NCBI GenBank assembly: GCA_002687745.1 | Contig: NZBE01000015.1 | Coordinates: 1 to 34,680 of the forward strand | Length of the DNA: 34,680 nucleotides | Reading direction: 5' to 3' | Source of the DNA: Acidimicrobiaceae bacterium | GTDB taxonomy: Bacteria; Actinomycetota; Acidimicrobiia; Acidimicrobiales; MedAcidi-G1 | Shown here: positions 6,562 to 14,885 of the stretch, piece after piece | How the letters are laid out: every line of letters starts with the position of its first letter | Numbering within the stretch: the stretch's first letter is position 1 | Notes under the pieces: generated by a model | Database searches by the model: none | The model's input: the letters and a program-made list of their open reading frames with translations, nothing else | What the model was told of the DNA's origin: nothing | Made by a program: the position numbers and the translations under genes

Positions 6562-8582
6562 ACATGCACCTCCGAGGTGATCATGGCATCGACGGCGACG
6601 GCACCGTCGGCGAGAACGAGCAGCGGGTTGATCTCCACCTCGACCAGGTCCGGCCGGTCCAGGACAAGGCTGCGCAGCGATTCCACTACCTCGATGATCG
6701 CATCCAGGTCGGCAGCCCGCCTACCCCTGTGTCCGGCCAGCATGGGCCAGATGGCCAGACCCTCGAGCGCCGCCGACACTTCTGCCGCTGATGCGGGCAG
6801 CAACAGGCTCCTGGTGTCGGCCATCACCTCGACCAGGATTCCACCCGCTCCCAGGGTGAGCAGCCACCCGACCGGTGGTTCCCTCCGCACGGTCACGAGC
6901 ATCTCGACGAGGGTGCCGTCGACCTGCTGTTCGACGAGGACCTGACCACCCATTCGATCCGCGGCCTCCCGGACAGACACCGGGTCGGTCAGATCAAGCG
7001 CCACCCCCCCGGACTCGGTCTTGTGGGCATCCCCGGAACGCTTCACAACTACAGGCCAGCCGATCCGTCCTGCTGCCCGGGCTGCCTCGCCTGCATCAAC
7101 CAGTTCGCTGTCGGGTACACGGATTCCAACTCCCGCCAGAAGGGACTTGGCGCCGTGTTCGGTGATGGTCACCTGTGCGGACGACAGCCCGGCAACCCGG
7201 TCGACTGCCGGCAACCGGCAGTGCCTGCCCCACCAGGCTGCCGCCTCGAGGCCCAACAGCGCCGGCGTGATACCGCGGACAGCGACCTGTCCTGCCGAGG
7301 CGACAGCAACCTCGGCCTCGGCCGGCATGTTCTCAGCCATCGACGACGCCACCACCCCCGGCGTACCGGTCTCCCGGGCTGCACCCACAAAAGCATGCAG
7401 GGTGGGCCACCAACCCGAACCGTCCAGGTCTGCCCGCGGGAAGTCCAGGACCAGCACGGCGGCGTCCACGGGTCCGTCCATGACCTCGGTAAAGCACCTC
7501 ATCAGGCGGTCCCGGTCACCCCAGATGAACGTGTGGTAGTCGAGCGGATTCGACACGGTCACAAACTCCGTGAGCGTGTCGGTGATTCGGCCTGCATGGT
7601 CCGGGTCGAACTCCGGGAACTCCAGGTCGAGAACGTCGGAGCTGTCGGCGACCACCGACGCCTCGCCACCCGAGCAGCTCAGGCTCACAATCCGCCGGCC
7701 CGGCAGCGGGCCGAGTCGCTCCATGACGAGGAGTGTGTCGAGGAGTTCCGGAATTGAGTGGACCCTGCGGATCCCCAGCCTGTCAAAGAGGGCTCCGTAG
7801 GCGGCGTCGTTGCCCACAAGGGACGACGTGTGGGATTCGGCGATGAGCGCACCCCGATCCGATGATCCCGTCTTGAGGACGACGACCGGAACACCGGTAT
7901 CCAGGGCCATACGGCAGGCGGCCTCGAACCTGGAGACATCACCGAGCGTCTCTACGTGGAGACCGATCCCGGTCACCGAGGGATCGCCCACCAGCGCCTC
8001 CAGGCAGTCCTCGACCCCCAGCCCGGCCTGGTTGCCGAGCGTGAGGACATGGCTGATGTCCATGGCGCGGTTCTGCATTGTCAGGTTCAGGCCGATGTTT
8101 CCACTCTGGGTCACCAGGGCTACACCGCGCTCCACCCGGGCCAGCCCCTGCTGGTCGGGCCACAGCGCCGCCCCGACCGTTGCAGAGACCGTTCCGTAGC
8201 AGTTGGGGCCCACCAGTGGCATGTCTCCTGCAGCGGCTATCAGGGCCTCCTGAAGTCCGATGCCTTCACCACCGACCTCGGAGAAACCCGACGCATAACA
8301 GATCGCAGCGCCGGCACCCATCTCGGCCAGGTGTCCTACAACCTCGATCGTGGCAATGCGGTTGACGGCAACAAGCGCAGCATCGGGCGGTGACGGCAGA
8401 TCCCCAAGGGACGGAAGAACGGGAATTCCGGCCATTTCGGACCTGTGAGGGTGGACCGGCCACAGCTCTCCCGTAAACCCGAGAGCCACGCACTGCCGGA
8501 TGGCGATCTCGGCTGGATCGCCACCCACGAACGCAAGCGTCCGGGGCTTCAGCAGACGACCCAGAGGGGTGGCGCTGGCCAT
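6558..8582 (-). CDS. NDP-forming acyl-CoA synthetase (acetate-CoA ligase family), probable betaine-CoA ligase
   Basis: From ATG 8582 the product is 674 residues. It has a CoA-binding Rossmann domain (TPLGRLLKPRTLAFVGG at the N-terminus), a succinyl-CoA-ligase-like middle (VTQSGNIGLNLTMQN; AESHTSSLVGNDAAYG, carrying the family's conserved His; PLVGPNCYG), and a C-terminal ATP-grasp domain (about 450-674, with GWPVVVKRSGDAHKTESGGVAL split by loops). This is the ADP/GDP-forming class, not the AMP-forming CaiC class. By position between the acyl-CoA dehydrogenase and CaiD genes it probably activates gamma-butyrobetaine, crotonobetaine or carnitine. The substrate is inferred. Starting upstream at 8699 would add 39 low-complexity residues inside the acyl-CoA dehydrogenase gene, so ATG 8582 is preferred, although its Shine-Dalgarno is poor. 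Confidence 0.8.
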   Translation of the reverse strand: MASATPLGRLLKPRTLAFVGGDPAEIAIRQCVALGFTGELWPVHPHRSEMAGIPVLPSLGDLPSPPDAALVAVNRIATIEVVGHLAEMGAGAAICYASGFSEVGGEGIGLQEALIAAAGDMPLVGPNCYGTVSATVGAALWPDQQGLARVERGVALVTQSGNIGLNLTMQNRAMDISHVLTLGNQAGLGVEDCLEALVGDPSVTGIGLHVETLGDVSRFEAACRMALDTGVPVVVLKTGSSDRGALIAESHTSSLVGNDAAYGALFDRLGIRRVHSIPELLDTLLVMERLGPLPGRRIVSLSCSGGEASVVADSSDVLDLEFPEFDPDHAGRITDTLTEFVTVSNPLDYHTFIWGDRDRLMRCFTEVMDGPVDAAVLVLDFPRADLDGSGWWPTLHAFVGAARETGTPGVVASSMAENMPAEAEVAVASAGQVAVRGITPALLGLEAAAWWGRHCRLPAVDRVAGLSSAQVTITEHGAKSLLAGVGIRVPDSELVDAGEAARAAGRIGWPVVVKRSGDAHKTESGGVALDLTDPVSVREAADRMGGQVLVEQQVDGTLVEMLVTVRREPPVGWLLTLGAGGILVEVMADTRSLLLPASAAEVSAALEGLAIWPMLAGHRGRRAADLDAIIEVVESLRSLVLDRPDLVEVEINPLLVLADGAVAVDAMITSEVHV

Positions 8583-8592
8583 GACCGGCGGG

Positions 8593-9753
8593 TCAGGCTC
8601 CGAGCGGCCGGAGCATCCCGCGGCTGACAATGTGCCGCTGGATCTCGCTGGTGCCATCCCAGATCCGGTCGACCCGTGCGTCACGCCAGATCCGTTCAAG
8701 TGGGAGCTCGTCCATCAACCCCATGCCTCCGAGGACCTGGATCGCCTCATCCGACACGAACTGCAGCATTTCAGTTGCCGATATCTTGGCCATCGCTGCG
8801 TCGGCATCGGTCATCTCGTCACGGTCCATGAGCCAGGCAGCGCGGTAGGTCATCAACTCAGCCTCCAACAGCCTGGTCTTCATGTCGGCCAACTTGAAGG
8901 AAACCCCCTGGAACTTTCCTATCTTCTGACCGAACTGCTCACGGGTGGCTGCCCAGTCGAGTGCTACAGCCAGTGCCCGGTCCGCCCGGCCAAGGCAGAT
9001 GGCCGCCACCTGGAGCCGGGTGGCTCCCAGCCACTCATTGGCCACCTCAAAACCCCTGTTCTCATCGCCGAGCACCTTCGTGGCGGGCACCCGGACCTCG
9101 TCAAAGTTGAGGATCATGTTGTGGTAGCCACGGTTCGATACGCACCTGTAGCCGGCTGCCACCTCGAAACCCGGTGTGTCATGGTCAACGAGGAACGCAG
9201 TGATCAGCTTTCGGGGCCCACGTGGCGAGTCCTCCTCACCGGTGGCAGCAAACAAGATGGTGTAGTCGGCCAGGTCGGCGTGGCTGATGAAGTGCTTGGT
9301 CCCGTTGATCACGTAGTCGTCGCCATCGCGCACAGCGCGACATGTCATCCCCCTCACATCTGATCCGGCGTCTGGTTCGCTCATGGCCAGGCAGTCGACC
9401 CGCTCGCCGCGAATCGTCGGCAACAGGTACTCCTCGACCTGGTCGCCGGCACAGGCCTGAAGAATGTTCGAAGGGCGTGCGACCACGTAGTGCAGCGCGT
9501 ACTGGGTCCAGCCGAAGGCCCTGTCAACCATTGCCATCGTCAGGTTGTCGAGGCCACCGCCGCCCAGTTCCCCCGGCATGTTGGCCGCATATATTCCAGC
9601 GCTGAGGGCCTTCCGGCGGATCTCCTCCACCAGTGCGGGTGGAACGTCACCCAGGCGCTCAACCTCGTCCTCGTGGGGAACAAGCTCGCGCTCCACGAAA
9701 GCCCGGACCGTGTCCACGATCATCTCCTGCTCGTCGGTTGGGGAAAAGTCCAC
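8593..9753 (-). CDS. Acyl-CoA dehydrogenase, probable gamma-butyrobetainyl-CoA dehydrogenase
   Basis: A full-length 386-residue acyl-CoA dehydrogenase. The N-terminal helical domain starts MDFSPTDEQEMIVDTVRAF; the middle domain has CLAMSEPDAGSDVRGM and INGTKHFISHADLADYTIL (FAD and substrate binding); the C-terminal domain has REQFGQKIGKFQ, QVLGGMGLMDELPLERIWRDARV and WDGTSEIQR. The position just before the Gly of the latter motif, where MCAD carries its catalytic Glu, is Asp366 here. Electrons go to ETF, and etfBA lie elsewhere in the window. With CaiD next but one, the likely step is oxidation of gamma-butyrobetainyl-CoA to crotonobetainyl-CoA, or the reverse as in CaiA. Substrate assignment rests on context. 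Confidence 0.82.
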   Translation of the reverse strand: MDFSPTDEQEMIVDTVRAFVERELVPHEDEVERLGDVPPALVEEIRRKALSAGIYAANMPGELGGGGLDNLTMAMVDRAFGWTQYALHYVVARPSNILQACAGDQVEEYLLPTIRGERVDCLAMSEPDAGSDVRGMTCRAVRDGDDYVINGTKHFISHADLADYTILFAATGEEDSPRGPRKLITAFLVDHDTPGFEVAAGYRCVSNRGYHNMILNFDEVRVPATKVLGDENRGFEVANEWLGATRLQVAAICLGRADRALAVALDWAATREQFGQKIGKFQGVSFKLADMKTRLLEAELMTYRAAWLMDRDEMTDADAAMAKISATEMLQFVSDEAIQVLGGMGLMDELPLERIWRDARVDRIWDGTSEIQRHIVSRGMLRPLGA

Positions 9754-9776
9754 CCCTGGTCCTCCTGTGCGTTGTT

Positions 9777-11267
9777 TCAGCCGAGCGCCATGACCCGGCC
9801 GACCTGTGATGGAACCGGCAGGTCCGAGTGGGCCGCTGCCACCGAGTGGAGAGCCGTCGCAGGCCCTGCGAGTATCGGAACAGTCCGCCCAGCGGCGTTG
9901 TCGACGTGCAACAGCATCTGTTCGGTCGTCGCCAGCAACTCACCGGTCTCATCGTTCTTCATGGCGTGGAAGATGTGCAGGCGCTTCTCGTCGAAGCCCA
10001 ACACCTGGGTGGTTATCCGCAGGGTGTCGCCAAGGGACGCCTCACGGAGGTTGTTCAGGTGGGTCTCGACGGTGAAGAAGGAATGGCCCGAACCACGGTA
10101 CGCCTCATCGATGCCCAGGTACCTGAACAGCTTGTCGGATGCCCATCCGAACGCCGTCAGGAACGCCCATTCCGACATGTGGCCGTTGTAGTCCACCCAG
10201 TCGGGCTCCACGGGTGCCCGGTAGAAGTCCAGTGGCGCAGCGACCGGCTCACCGGGCCACCACGGCTCAACCCCAGCTGCCGAGTGGATCCGGGCCTCGC
10301 GTTCCGCTACGAGGCGGCCCGCACCGAGTTCAAGCGGGCGCAGGGCACGCATCACGTTGATGACGTAGTCGTCGCGCAACGCCTCGAGGTCGACGATCGA
10401 CCGGCCGTCAGCCTGTTCAAGGCATCCGTCAGCCATCGCATCGACCAGTTCATCGGTCAACTCCGGTGCGACCAGCTTCGTCCACGGCAACTCGAGCGCC
10501 GGGCCGAACTGTTGGAGCATGTGGCGCATCCCCTGCTCACCACCCGCAAGGTGGAAGGTCAGGTTCGTACCCATGCCGGCCCACCTCAGACCCGGCCCGT
10601 AGGTGATTGCCTCATCCAACTGGGCAGTGGTGGCCACGCCGTCCTTCACGAGGTGGAGGATCTCGCGCCAGACGGCCTCCTGGAGCCGGTCCGACAGGTA
10701 GCCCTCGATTTCCGTGTCTACGACAAGCGGGTGCATTACGAGGTCGTCGTAGTGGGAAACCGCTGCATCAACGGTTTCCTGTGAGGTCAGTGCACCCGCA
10801 ACGATCTCAACCAGGGGCAGCAGGTACACGGGGTTGAACGGGTGGCCGACAACGACACGCTCCGGATGGCGGCATCCCAGCTGGAGCCGGGACGGCAGGA
10901 GACCCGATGAGCTGGACGCGATGACCGTGTCAGGTGATGCGGCGGCGGCCAACTCGTCTATCAGGTCACGCTTGAGGTCCTCCCGTTCGGGCGCGTTCTC
11001 CTGGATCCAATCGACCATGCCAGCCAGCTCTGCAGCCGACGTCGCAAAGGTGACCTTCTCGGGGTCGGCACCGGGAAAGAGGCCCAGGCGTGTTGCCGAG
11101 GACCAGGCCCTCCCGATGAACTCCCTGAGTCGCTGCTCCGCTGCGGGATCAGGGTCCCATGCGACAACCGAATGGCCTCGTGCCAGGGCCCGCACGGTCC
11201 AACCTGCGCCAATGACCCCTGTACCGACCACCCCGATGGTCCGAGCTGGACAAGGTGGGTTGGTCAC
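9777..11267 (-). CDS. lcdH: L-carnitine dehydrogenase fused to hotdog (betainyl-CoA) thioesterase
   Basis: The 496-residue protein is a two-domain fusion. Residues 1-325 are a 3-hydroxyacyl-CoA-dehydrogenase-like enzyme: Rossmann motif GVVGTGVIGAGW (12-23), SSSSGLLPS (118-126), GHPFNPVYLLPLVEIV (141-156, with catalytic-type His142) and the C-terminal domain with YGPGLRWAGMG. Residues about 345-480 are a hotdog thioesterase, VEPDWVDYNGHMSEWAFL. The same fusion is known in L-carnitine dehydrogenases of some proteobacteria. The first domain makes 3-dehydrocarnitine with NAD+; the second most likely hydrolyses betainyl-CoA, the product of the BKACE encoded just upstream. GTG 11267 has GAGGTGAT five bases before it. 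The spacing is 63 bases from the BKACE gene and 23 bases to the acyl-CoA dehydrogenase gene, consistent with one operon. Confidence 0.9.
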   Translation of the reverse strand: MTNPPCPARTIGVVGTGVIGAGWTVRALARGHSVVAWDPDPAAEQRLREFIGRAWSSATRLGLFPGADPEKVTFATSAAELAGMVDWIQENAPEREDLKRDLIDELAAAASPDTVIASSSSGLLPSRLQLGCRHPERVVVGHPFNPVYLLPLVEIVAGALTSQETVDAAVSHYDDLVMHPLVVDTEIEGYLSDRLQEAVWREILHLVKDGVATTAQLDEAITYGPGLRWAGMGTNLTFHLAGGEQGMRHMLQQFGPALELPWTKLVAPELTDELVDAMADGCLEQADGRSIVDLEALRDDYVINVMRALRPLELGAGRLVAEREARIHSAAGVEPWWPGEPVAAPLDFYRAPVEPDWVDYNGHMSEWAFLTAFGWASDKLFRYLGIDEAYRGSGHSFFTVETHLNNLREASLGDTLRITTQVLGFDEKRLHIFHAMKNDETGELLATTEQMLLHVDNAAGRTVPILAGPATALHSVAAAHSDLPVPSQVGRVMALG

Positions 11268-11330
11268 AGATCACCTCGGCAGATGCCCGACCGGGTCCAC
11301 GGTCGAGACACCTTGGCCTGGCCCGCCATG

Positions 11331-12227
11331 TCAGGTCAGGCCCAGGGTCTGGCGGGCCTCGGCGGGAGACTGCACCGCCGCCCCCATCAGCTCGATGATC
11401 GTGACCGCCTTCTCCACGAGCTGGGCGTTGGTGGCAAGCACTCCACGTTCGAGGTAGAGGTTGTCCTCGAGGCCCACCCTCACGTGGCCACCAAGCATCA
11501 CCGACTGGGTGACCATGGGCATCTGCATGGCTCCCAGGCCGAACGAGGTGAACTCCGCCTCAGGCGGAAGGCGGTGGACCATGGCCTGGAGGATCCCCAC
11601 GTCCATGGGAGTGCCGTACGGAATCGAGAGGCAGAGCTGCAACCAGTAGGGGGCATCCACGAGACCCTCGGCGATGAGGGTCTCGGCGAACCAGAGGTTG
11701 CCGGTGTCGAAGATCTCCAGTTCGGGGCGTACCCCCAGTTCCCTGACCTTCTCGGCCATGATCCGGAGCATCGCCGGGGTCGACACGTACACCTCGTTGT
11801 GGTCACCGAAGTTGAGCGACCCACAGTCCATCGAGCAGATATCGGGCCTTATGGCCTCTACGTGGGCGAGGCGCTCGAGGCCTCCGACGAGATCGGTGCC
11901 CGGCTGCCAGGCCATCGGGTCATCGTCGGGGCCCACGTTCAGGTCACCGCCCATCCCCGCGGTCAGGTTCACGATGACCTCGGTGTTTTCGGCCCTGATA
12001 CGTTCCACGACCTCTTCGTAGAGCGCGACGGTGCGCGCTCCCCTGCCGGTTTCCAGGTCACGGACGTGGCAGTGCACGATCGCCGCCCCGGCTGAGGCTG
12101 CGTCAAGCGCCGAGGCCGCTATCTCGGTCGGTGCCACCGGCACCTCGGGGCTCCGGCCTGTGCTGTCACCGGAGCCGGTGACGGCACAGGTGACGATAAC
12201 GCTCCGGTTCATGGGTCGACGGCTCAT
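11331..12227 (-). CDS. BKACE family (DUF849) 3-dehydrocarnitine cleavage enzyme
   Basis: The 298-residue protein is a beta-keto acid cleavage enzyme with the family TIM-barrel signatures: VIVTCAVTGSGD near the N-terminus, the metal-binding VHCHVRD (H52, H54), VNLTAGMGGDL, and MDCGSLNFG. Members transfer an acyl group onto acetyl-CoA and release acetoacetate. The one encoded beside carnitine dehydrogenase (CdhC type) turns 3-dehydrocarnitine plus acetyl-CoA into betainyl-CoA and acetoacetate. Adjacency to the carnitine dehydrogenase/thioesterase fusion makes that the best reading. It is the first gene of the long minus-strand operon. ATG 12227 has a G-rich stretch upstream; ATG 12212 (MNRSVIVTC) is an alternative that fits the family start well. 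Confidence 0.85.
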   Translation of the reverse strand: MSRRPMNRSVIVTCAVTGSGDSTGRSPEVPVAPTEIAASALDAASAGAAIVHCHVRDLETGRGARTVALYEEVVERIRAENTEVIVNLTAGMGGDLNVGPDDDPMAWQPGTDLVGGLERLAHVEAIRPDICSMDCGSLNFGDHNEVYVSTPAMLRIMAEKVRELGVRPELEIFDTGNLWFAETLIAEGLVDAPYWLQLCLSIPYGTPMDVGILQAMVHRLPPEAEFTSFGLGAMQMPMVTQSVMLGGHVRVGLEDNLYLERGVLATNAQLVEKAVTIIELMGAAVQSPAEARQTLGLT

Positions 12228-12276
12228 TGCTACCCCCCACTTCAGTCGTGGTGCCCCGTCCCCCTGGGCTGAGACA

Positions 12277-12293
12277 CCGCCACATTGTGCTTA
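12277..12293. promoter_or_regulatory. Weak IclR-operator-like site between BKACE gene and serA
   Basis: CCGCCACATTGTGCTTA matches the palindrome TTCCCGCATTGTGGGAA at 10 of 17 positions, concentrated in the core CACATTGTG; one outer arm is not conserved. It lies in the 163-base divergent gap. TTGTGC (12285-12290) and TAGGCT, 17 bases later, could form a poor serA promoter overlapping it. Low confidence. Confidence 0.25.
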
Positions 12294-12390
12294 CAGGATG
12301 TGCTGCCTAGGCTGGCGCCCGCCCTGGTCCGCCGAGGCTACCCCGTCACCCGCACACCTGTGCCGGTGCCGGCGTGCCAAAGGAGAGGTC

Positions 12391-13602
12391 ATGAAGATCC
12401 TTTTCGCCGATGCCCTACCTGAGGTGTTCGTCGACAGCCTGCGGGAGCGGGGCGACGACTGCGTCCTTCGACCCGACCTTGGTGGTGACGACCTCCCTGA
12501 TGCAGTCGAAGATGCCGATGTGCTCGTGGTCCGCAGTACCGAGGTAACTGCAGACACGATCAACAGGGCGAGGAACCTGGGGCTCGTGGTCCGGTCCGGT
12601 GCCGGTACCAACACCATTGACTGCCAGGCAGCCGCCGACGCCGGCGTCTACGTCTGCAACGTCCCCGGGACGAACGCCGTAGCAGTCGCCGAACTCACCC
12701 TGGGGCTGCTGTTGGCAATCGACCGCCACATCGCCGATGCAACCGGCGACCTGCGCAGCGGTGTATGGAACAAGAAGGCCTACAGCCGAGCAGAGGGCCT
12801 CATGGGACGGACAATGGGCATTGTCGGCGTGGGTGAGATCGGCCTGGCTGTCGCTGAACGGGCCAGGTGCTTCGGAATGTCCGTTGTCGCTGTCCGAAAG
12901 GCCAACCGAAACCCCGAGACCGAGGCCAGGATCAGGACCACTGGCATCAGGCTGGTTGACAGCCTCAGCGACCTGCTCGGCGAATCCGACGTGGTCTCCA
13001 TCCACGTCCCCGGGGGTCCCGGGACCGAGCGCATTGTCGACGCCGACTTCCTCACCGGCATGCGTCCCGGAGCAATCCTGTTGAACACAAGCCGTGGCGA
13101 GGTCATCGACGAAGCCGCCCTGCTGGCCGCAATCGACGAAAAGGGAATCAGGGCCGGGCTCGACGTGTTCTGCGATGAGCCCGACCAGGGAACAGGTGAG
13201 TTCTCCTCGAAGTTGGCATCCAGCCCGAACGTCGTGGGCACCCACCACATCGGAGCCTCGACCCAGCAGGCCCAGGACGCCACATCTGCAAGAACAATCG
13301 AGGTGATCGAGGCATACCGGAGCGGCGACCCGTTGAACTGCGTGAACGTCGTCCACACCCGCCTGGGCACCTCGACAATCACCATCAGGCACTACGACCG
13401 GGTCGGGGTGCTGGCCGCTGTCTTCGAGGATCTGCGGAAGTCGGAGATCAACGTCCAGACAATGCAGAACAAGGTCTTCGAGGGCGAAACCGCGGCAGTT
13501 GCCGTTATCGACGTGTCCGGGGAGGTCCCCGACTCGCTCGTCGACAGGCTCGCCCGTCTAGAGCACGTGATCCGGGTCAGGGTGACCCACCACGACCGAT
13601 GA
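12391..13602 (+). CDS. serA: D-3-phosphoglycerate dehydrogenase with ACT domain
   Basis: The 403-residue protein carries out the first committed step of serine synthesis, 3-phosphoglycerate to 3-phosphohydroxypyruvate. Visible parts are the substrate-binding segment VVRSGAGTNTIDCQAA, the NAD-binding motif GIVGVGEIGLAVAERA, NTSRGEVIDEAAL, the GLDVFCDEP acid and THHIGAST with the catalytic His. A C-terminal ACT domain (about 325-403, TSTITIRHYDRVGVLAAVF) usually mediates feedback by serine. AGGAG at 12381-12385 fixes the start at ATG 12391; longer upstream frames lie inside the opposite-strand BKACE gene. Its stop overlaps the next start (ATGA). It is divergent from the carnitine operon. Serine formation from glycine consumes methylene-THF, a possible link to the demethylation pathway. 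Confidence 0.92.
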   Translation: MKILFADALPEVFVDSLRERGDDCVLRPDLGGDDLPDAVEDADVLVVRSTEVTADTINRARNLGLVVRSGAGTNTIDCQAAADAGVYVCNVPGTNAVAVAELTLGLLLAIDRHIADATGDLRSGVWNKKAYSRAEGLMGRTMGIVGVGEIGLAVAERARCFGMSVVAVRKANRNPETEARIRTTGIRLVDSLSDLLGESDVVSIHVPGGPGTERIVDADFLTGMRPGAILLNTSRGEVIDEAALLAAIDEKGIRAGLDVFCDEPDQGTGEFSSKLASSPNVVGTHHIGASTQQAQDATSARTIEVIEAYRSGDPLNCVNVVHTRLGTSTITIRHYDRVGVLAAVFEDLRKSEINVQTMQNKVFEGETAAVAVIDVSGEVPDSLVDRLARLEHVIRVRVTHHDR

Positions 13603-14885
13603 CGCTCCTTCGCCCGTTCCCGGGCCTCGTGATCCGACCCGAGTGGACAGACAGGGTCACGACCGGCCCCTACGACGCCTACTCGTCTGCCGAGCGGGCA
13701 GCCATTGCAGCCGTCAACCAGTTCAGCTTCCTGCATGTCACCCGCTCACAGGAGGATGTTGCACCCGAGAGGCGCTATGACATCGAGGGCCTCCTGAACG
13801 GATGCAGTGCTGCCATGCAGCAGCTCTACGAGGTCGATGCCTACGTCACCCACGACGAGCCGGCCCTGTTCCTGTACCGCCTCGAGATCGACCGGCCCGA
13901 CGAGGGGCCCGGGGCGACCCACGTCCAGACCGGCATCATGGGCCTGGTTCCGGTGACGGAGGAGAGCGACCCCCGGATACTGCGCCACGAGGCTGTCCGA
14001 CCGGGCCGCACGGACCTCCTGGCCAGGCACCTCACCACGGTGGGTGCCTCCTCCAGCCCGGTATCACTTACCTTCAGGGGAACCGGTGATCTCGCAGCCG
14101 AGATTGCGAGGCTCTGCCAGGCGACACCTGAGTTGGAATCCGACGACGACGGCATTCGCCAGACCGTGTGGTCGATCACCGGTCGCGACGCCGACAACCT
14201 GATCGAGCTCATCGGTGACCGCACCCTCTACGTGACCGACGGGCACCACCGTCTGGCCGCCGCCGCCACCGCCAGGTCCCGTTCGGCCGACCCTGACGGC
14301 CCACTGGGCTGGACCCAGGCTGTGCTCTTCCCAGACTTTGAGATGCTGGTCCTGCCGTTCCACCGGATCGTCGTGGACCAGAGCGACCGGACCACCTCGG
14401 AGTTGTTGGAGGCACTCTCGGCAGTTGGCTCCATCCAGCCCCGAGCCGATGCCGACTCGGCCCGACCATCGGTACCGGGTGCTATCGGCCTCTACCTGGC
14501 TGGCAACTGGTACTCGCTCACCCTGCCTGAGGCATCGGGTCGACGCCCGGCCGACCTTCTCGACGTGTCCCGGCTACAGGACTCCGTGCTGACACCGCTG
14601 TTCGGCATCGCCGATGTGGCGAGTGACCCCAACATCACCTACGTGCCGGACCCGCTCGGCCTGGACACACTCGTAGAACGCTGCGACGACAGGAGCGGAA
14701 TCGGCTTCGTCATGTATCCCACGTCGGTGAATGAACTGATGGCCGTGGCTGATGCCGACGAGCGGATGCCTCCCAAGTCCTCCTACTTCGAACCCAAGCC
14801 AAGGTCCGGCGTATTCGTCAGGCGGCTGGCACGGGAAGGGTACAACCGCAGTGACCTCCTACCGGAGGGCGACAGCGGCCGGTGA
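13599..14885 (+). CDS. DUF1015 family protein
   Basis: The 428-residue protein shows hallmarks of DUF1015: an N-terminal PFPGLVIRPEWTDRVTTGPYD segment (split by variable positions), FLHVTRSQED, and the signature YVTDGHHRLAAAA near residues 210-222. It lies between serA and pabBC with 4-base overlaps on both sides, so it is co-translated with them. DUF1015 genes often sit next to serA. The DGHHR segment resembles ParB/Srx-fold phosphotransfer proteins such as serine kinase SerK, so a role in serine or phosphoserine metabolism is plausible but unproven. No signal peptide or membrane segment is seen. Confidence 0.8.
   Translation: MTLLRPFPGLVIRPEWTDRVTTGPYDAYSSAERAAIAAVNQFSFLHVTRSQEDVAPERRYDIEGLLNGCSAAMQQLYEVDAYVTHDEPALFLYRLEIDRPDEGPGATHVQTGIMGLVPVTEESDPRILRHEAVRPGRTDLLARHLTTVGASSSPVSLTFRGTGDLAAEIARLCQATPELESDDDGIRQTVWSITGRDADNLIELIGDRTLYVTDGHHRLAAAATARSRSADPDGPLGWTQAVLFPDFEMLVLPFHRIVVDQSDRTTSELLEALSAVGSIQPRADADSARPSVPGAIGLYLAGNWYSLTLPEASGRRPADLLDVSRLQDSVLTPLFGIADVASDPNITYVPDPLGLDTLVERCDDRSGIGFVMYPTSVNELMAVADADERMPPKSSYFEPKPRSGVFVRRLAREGYNRSDLLPEGDSGR

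Noticed and set aside
5623-6945. Long plus-strand open frame opposite caiD
   Set aside because: It has no recognisable motifs, while the minus strand matches CaiD with both catalytic acids; such frames are common opposite real genes in GC-rich DNA.
12205-12262. Inverted repeat CCAC...GTGG before the BKACE gene as another IclR operator
   Set aside because: The arm spacing (about 7 bases) differs from the 3-base centre of the other sites and the outer TT/AA bases are missing.
12031-12390. 120-residue N-terminal extension of SerA
   Set aside because: It overlaps the opposite-strand BKACE gene; AGGAG before ATG 12391 and the family start at MKILFADALP decide otherwise.
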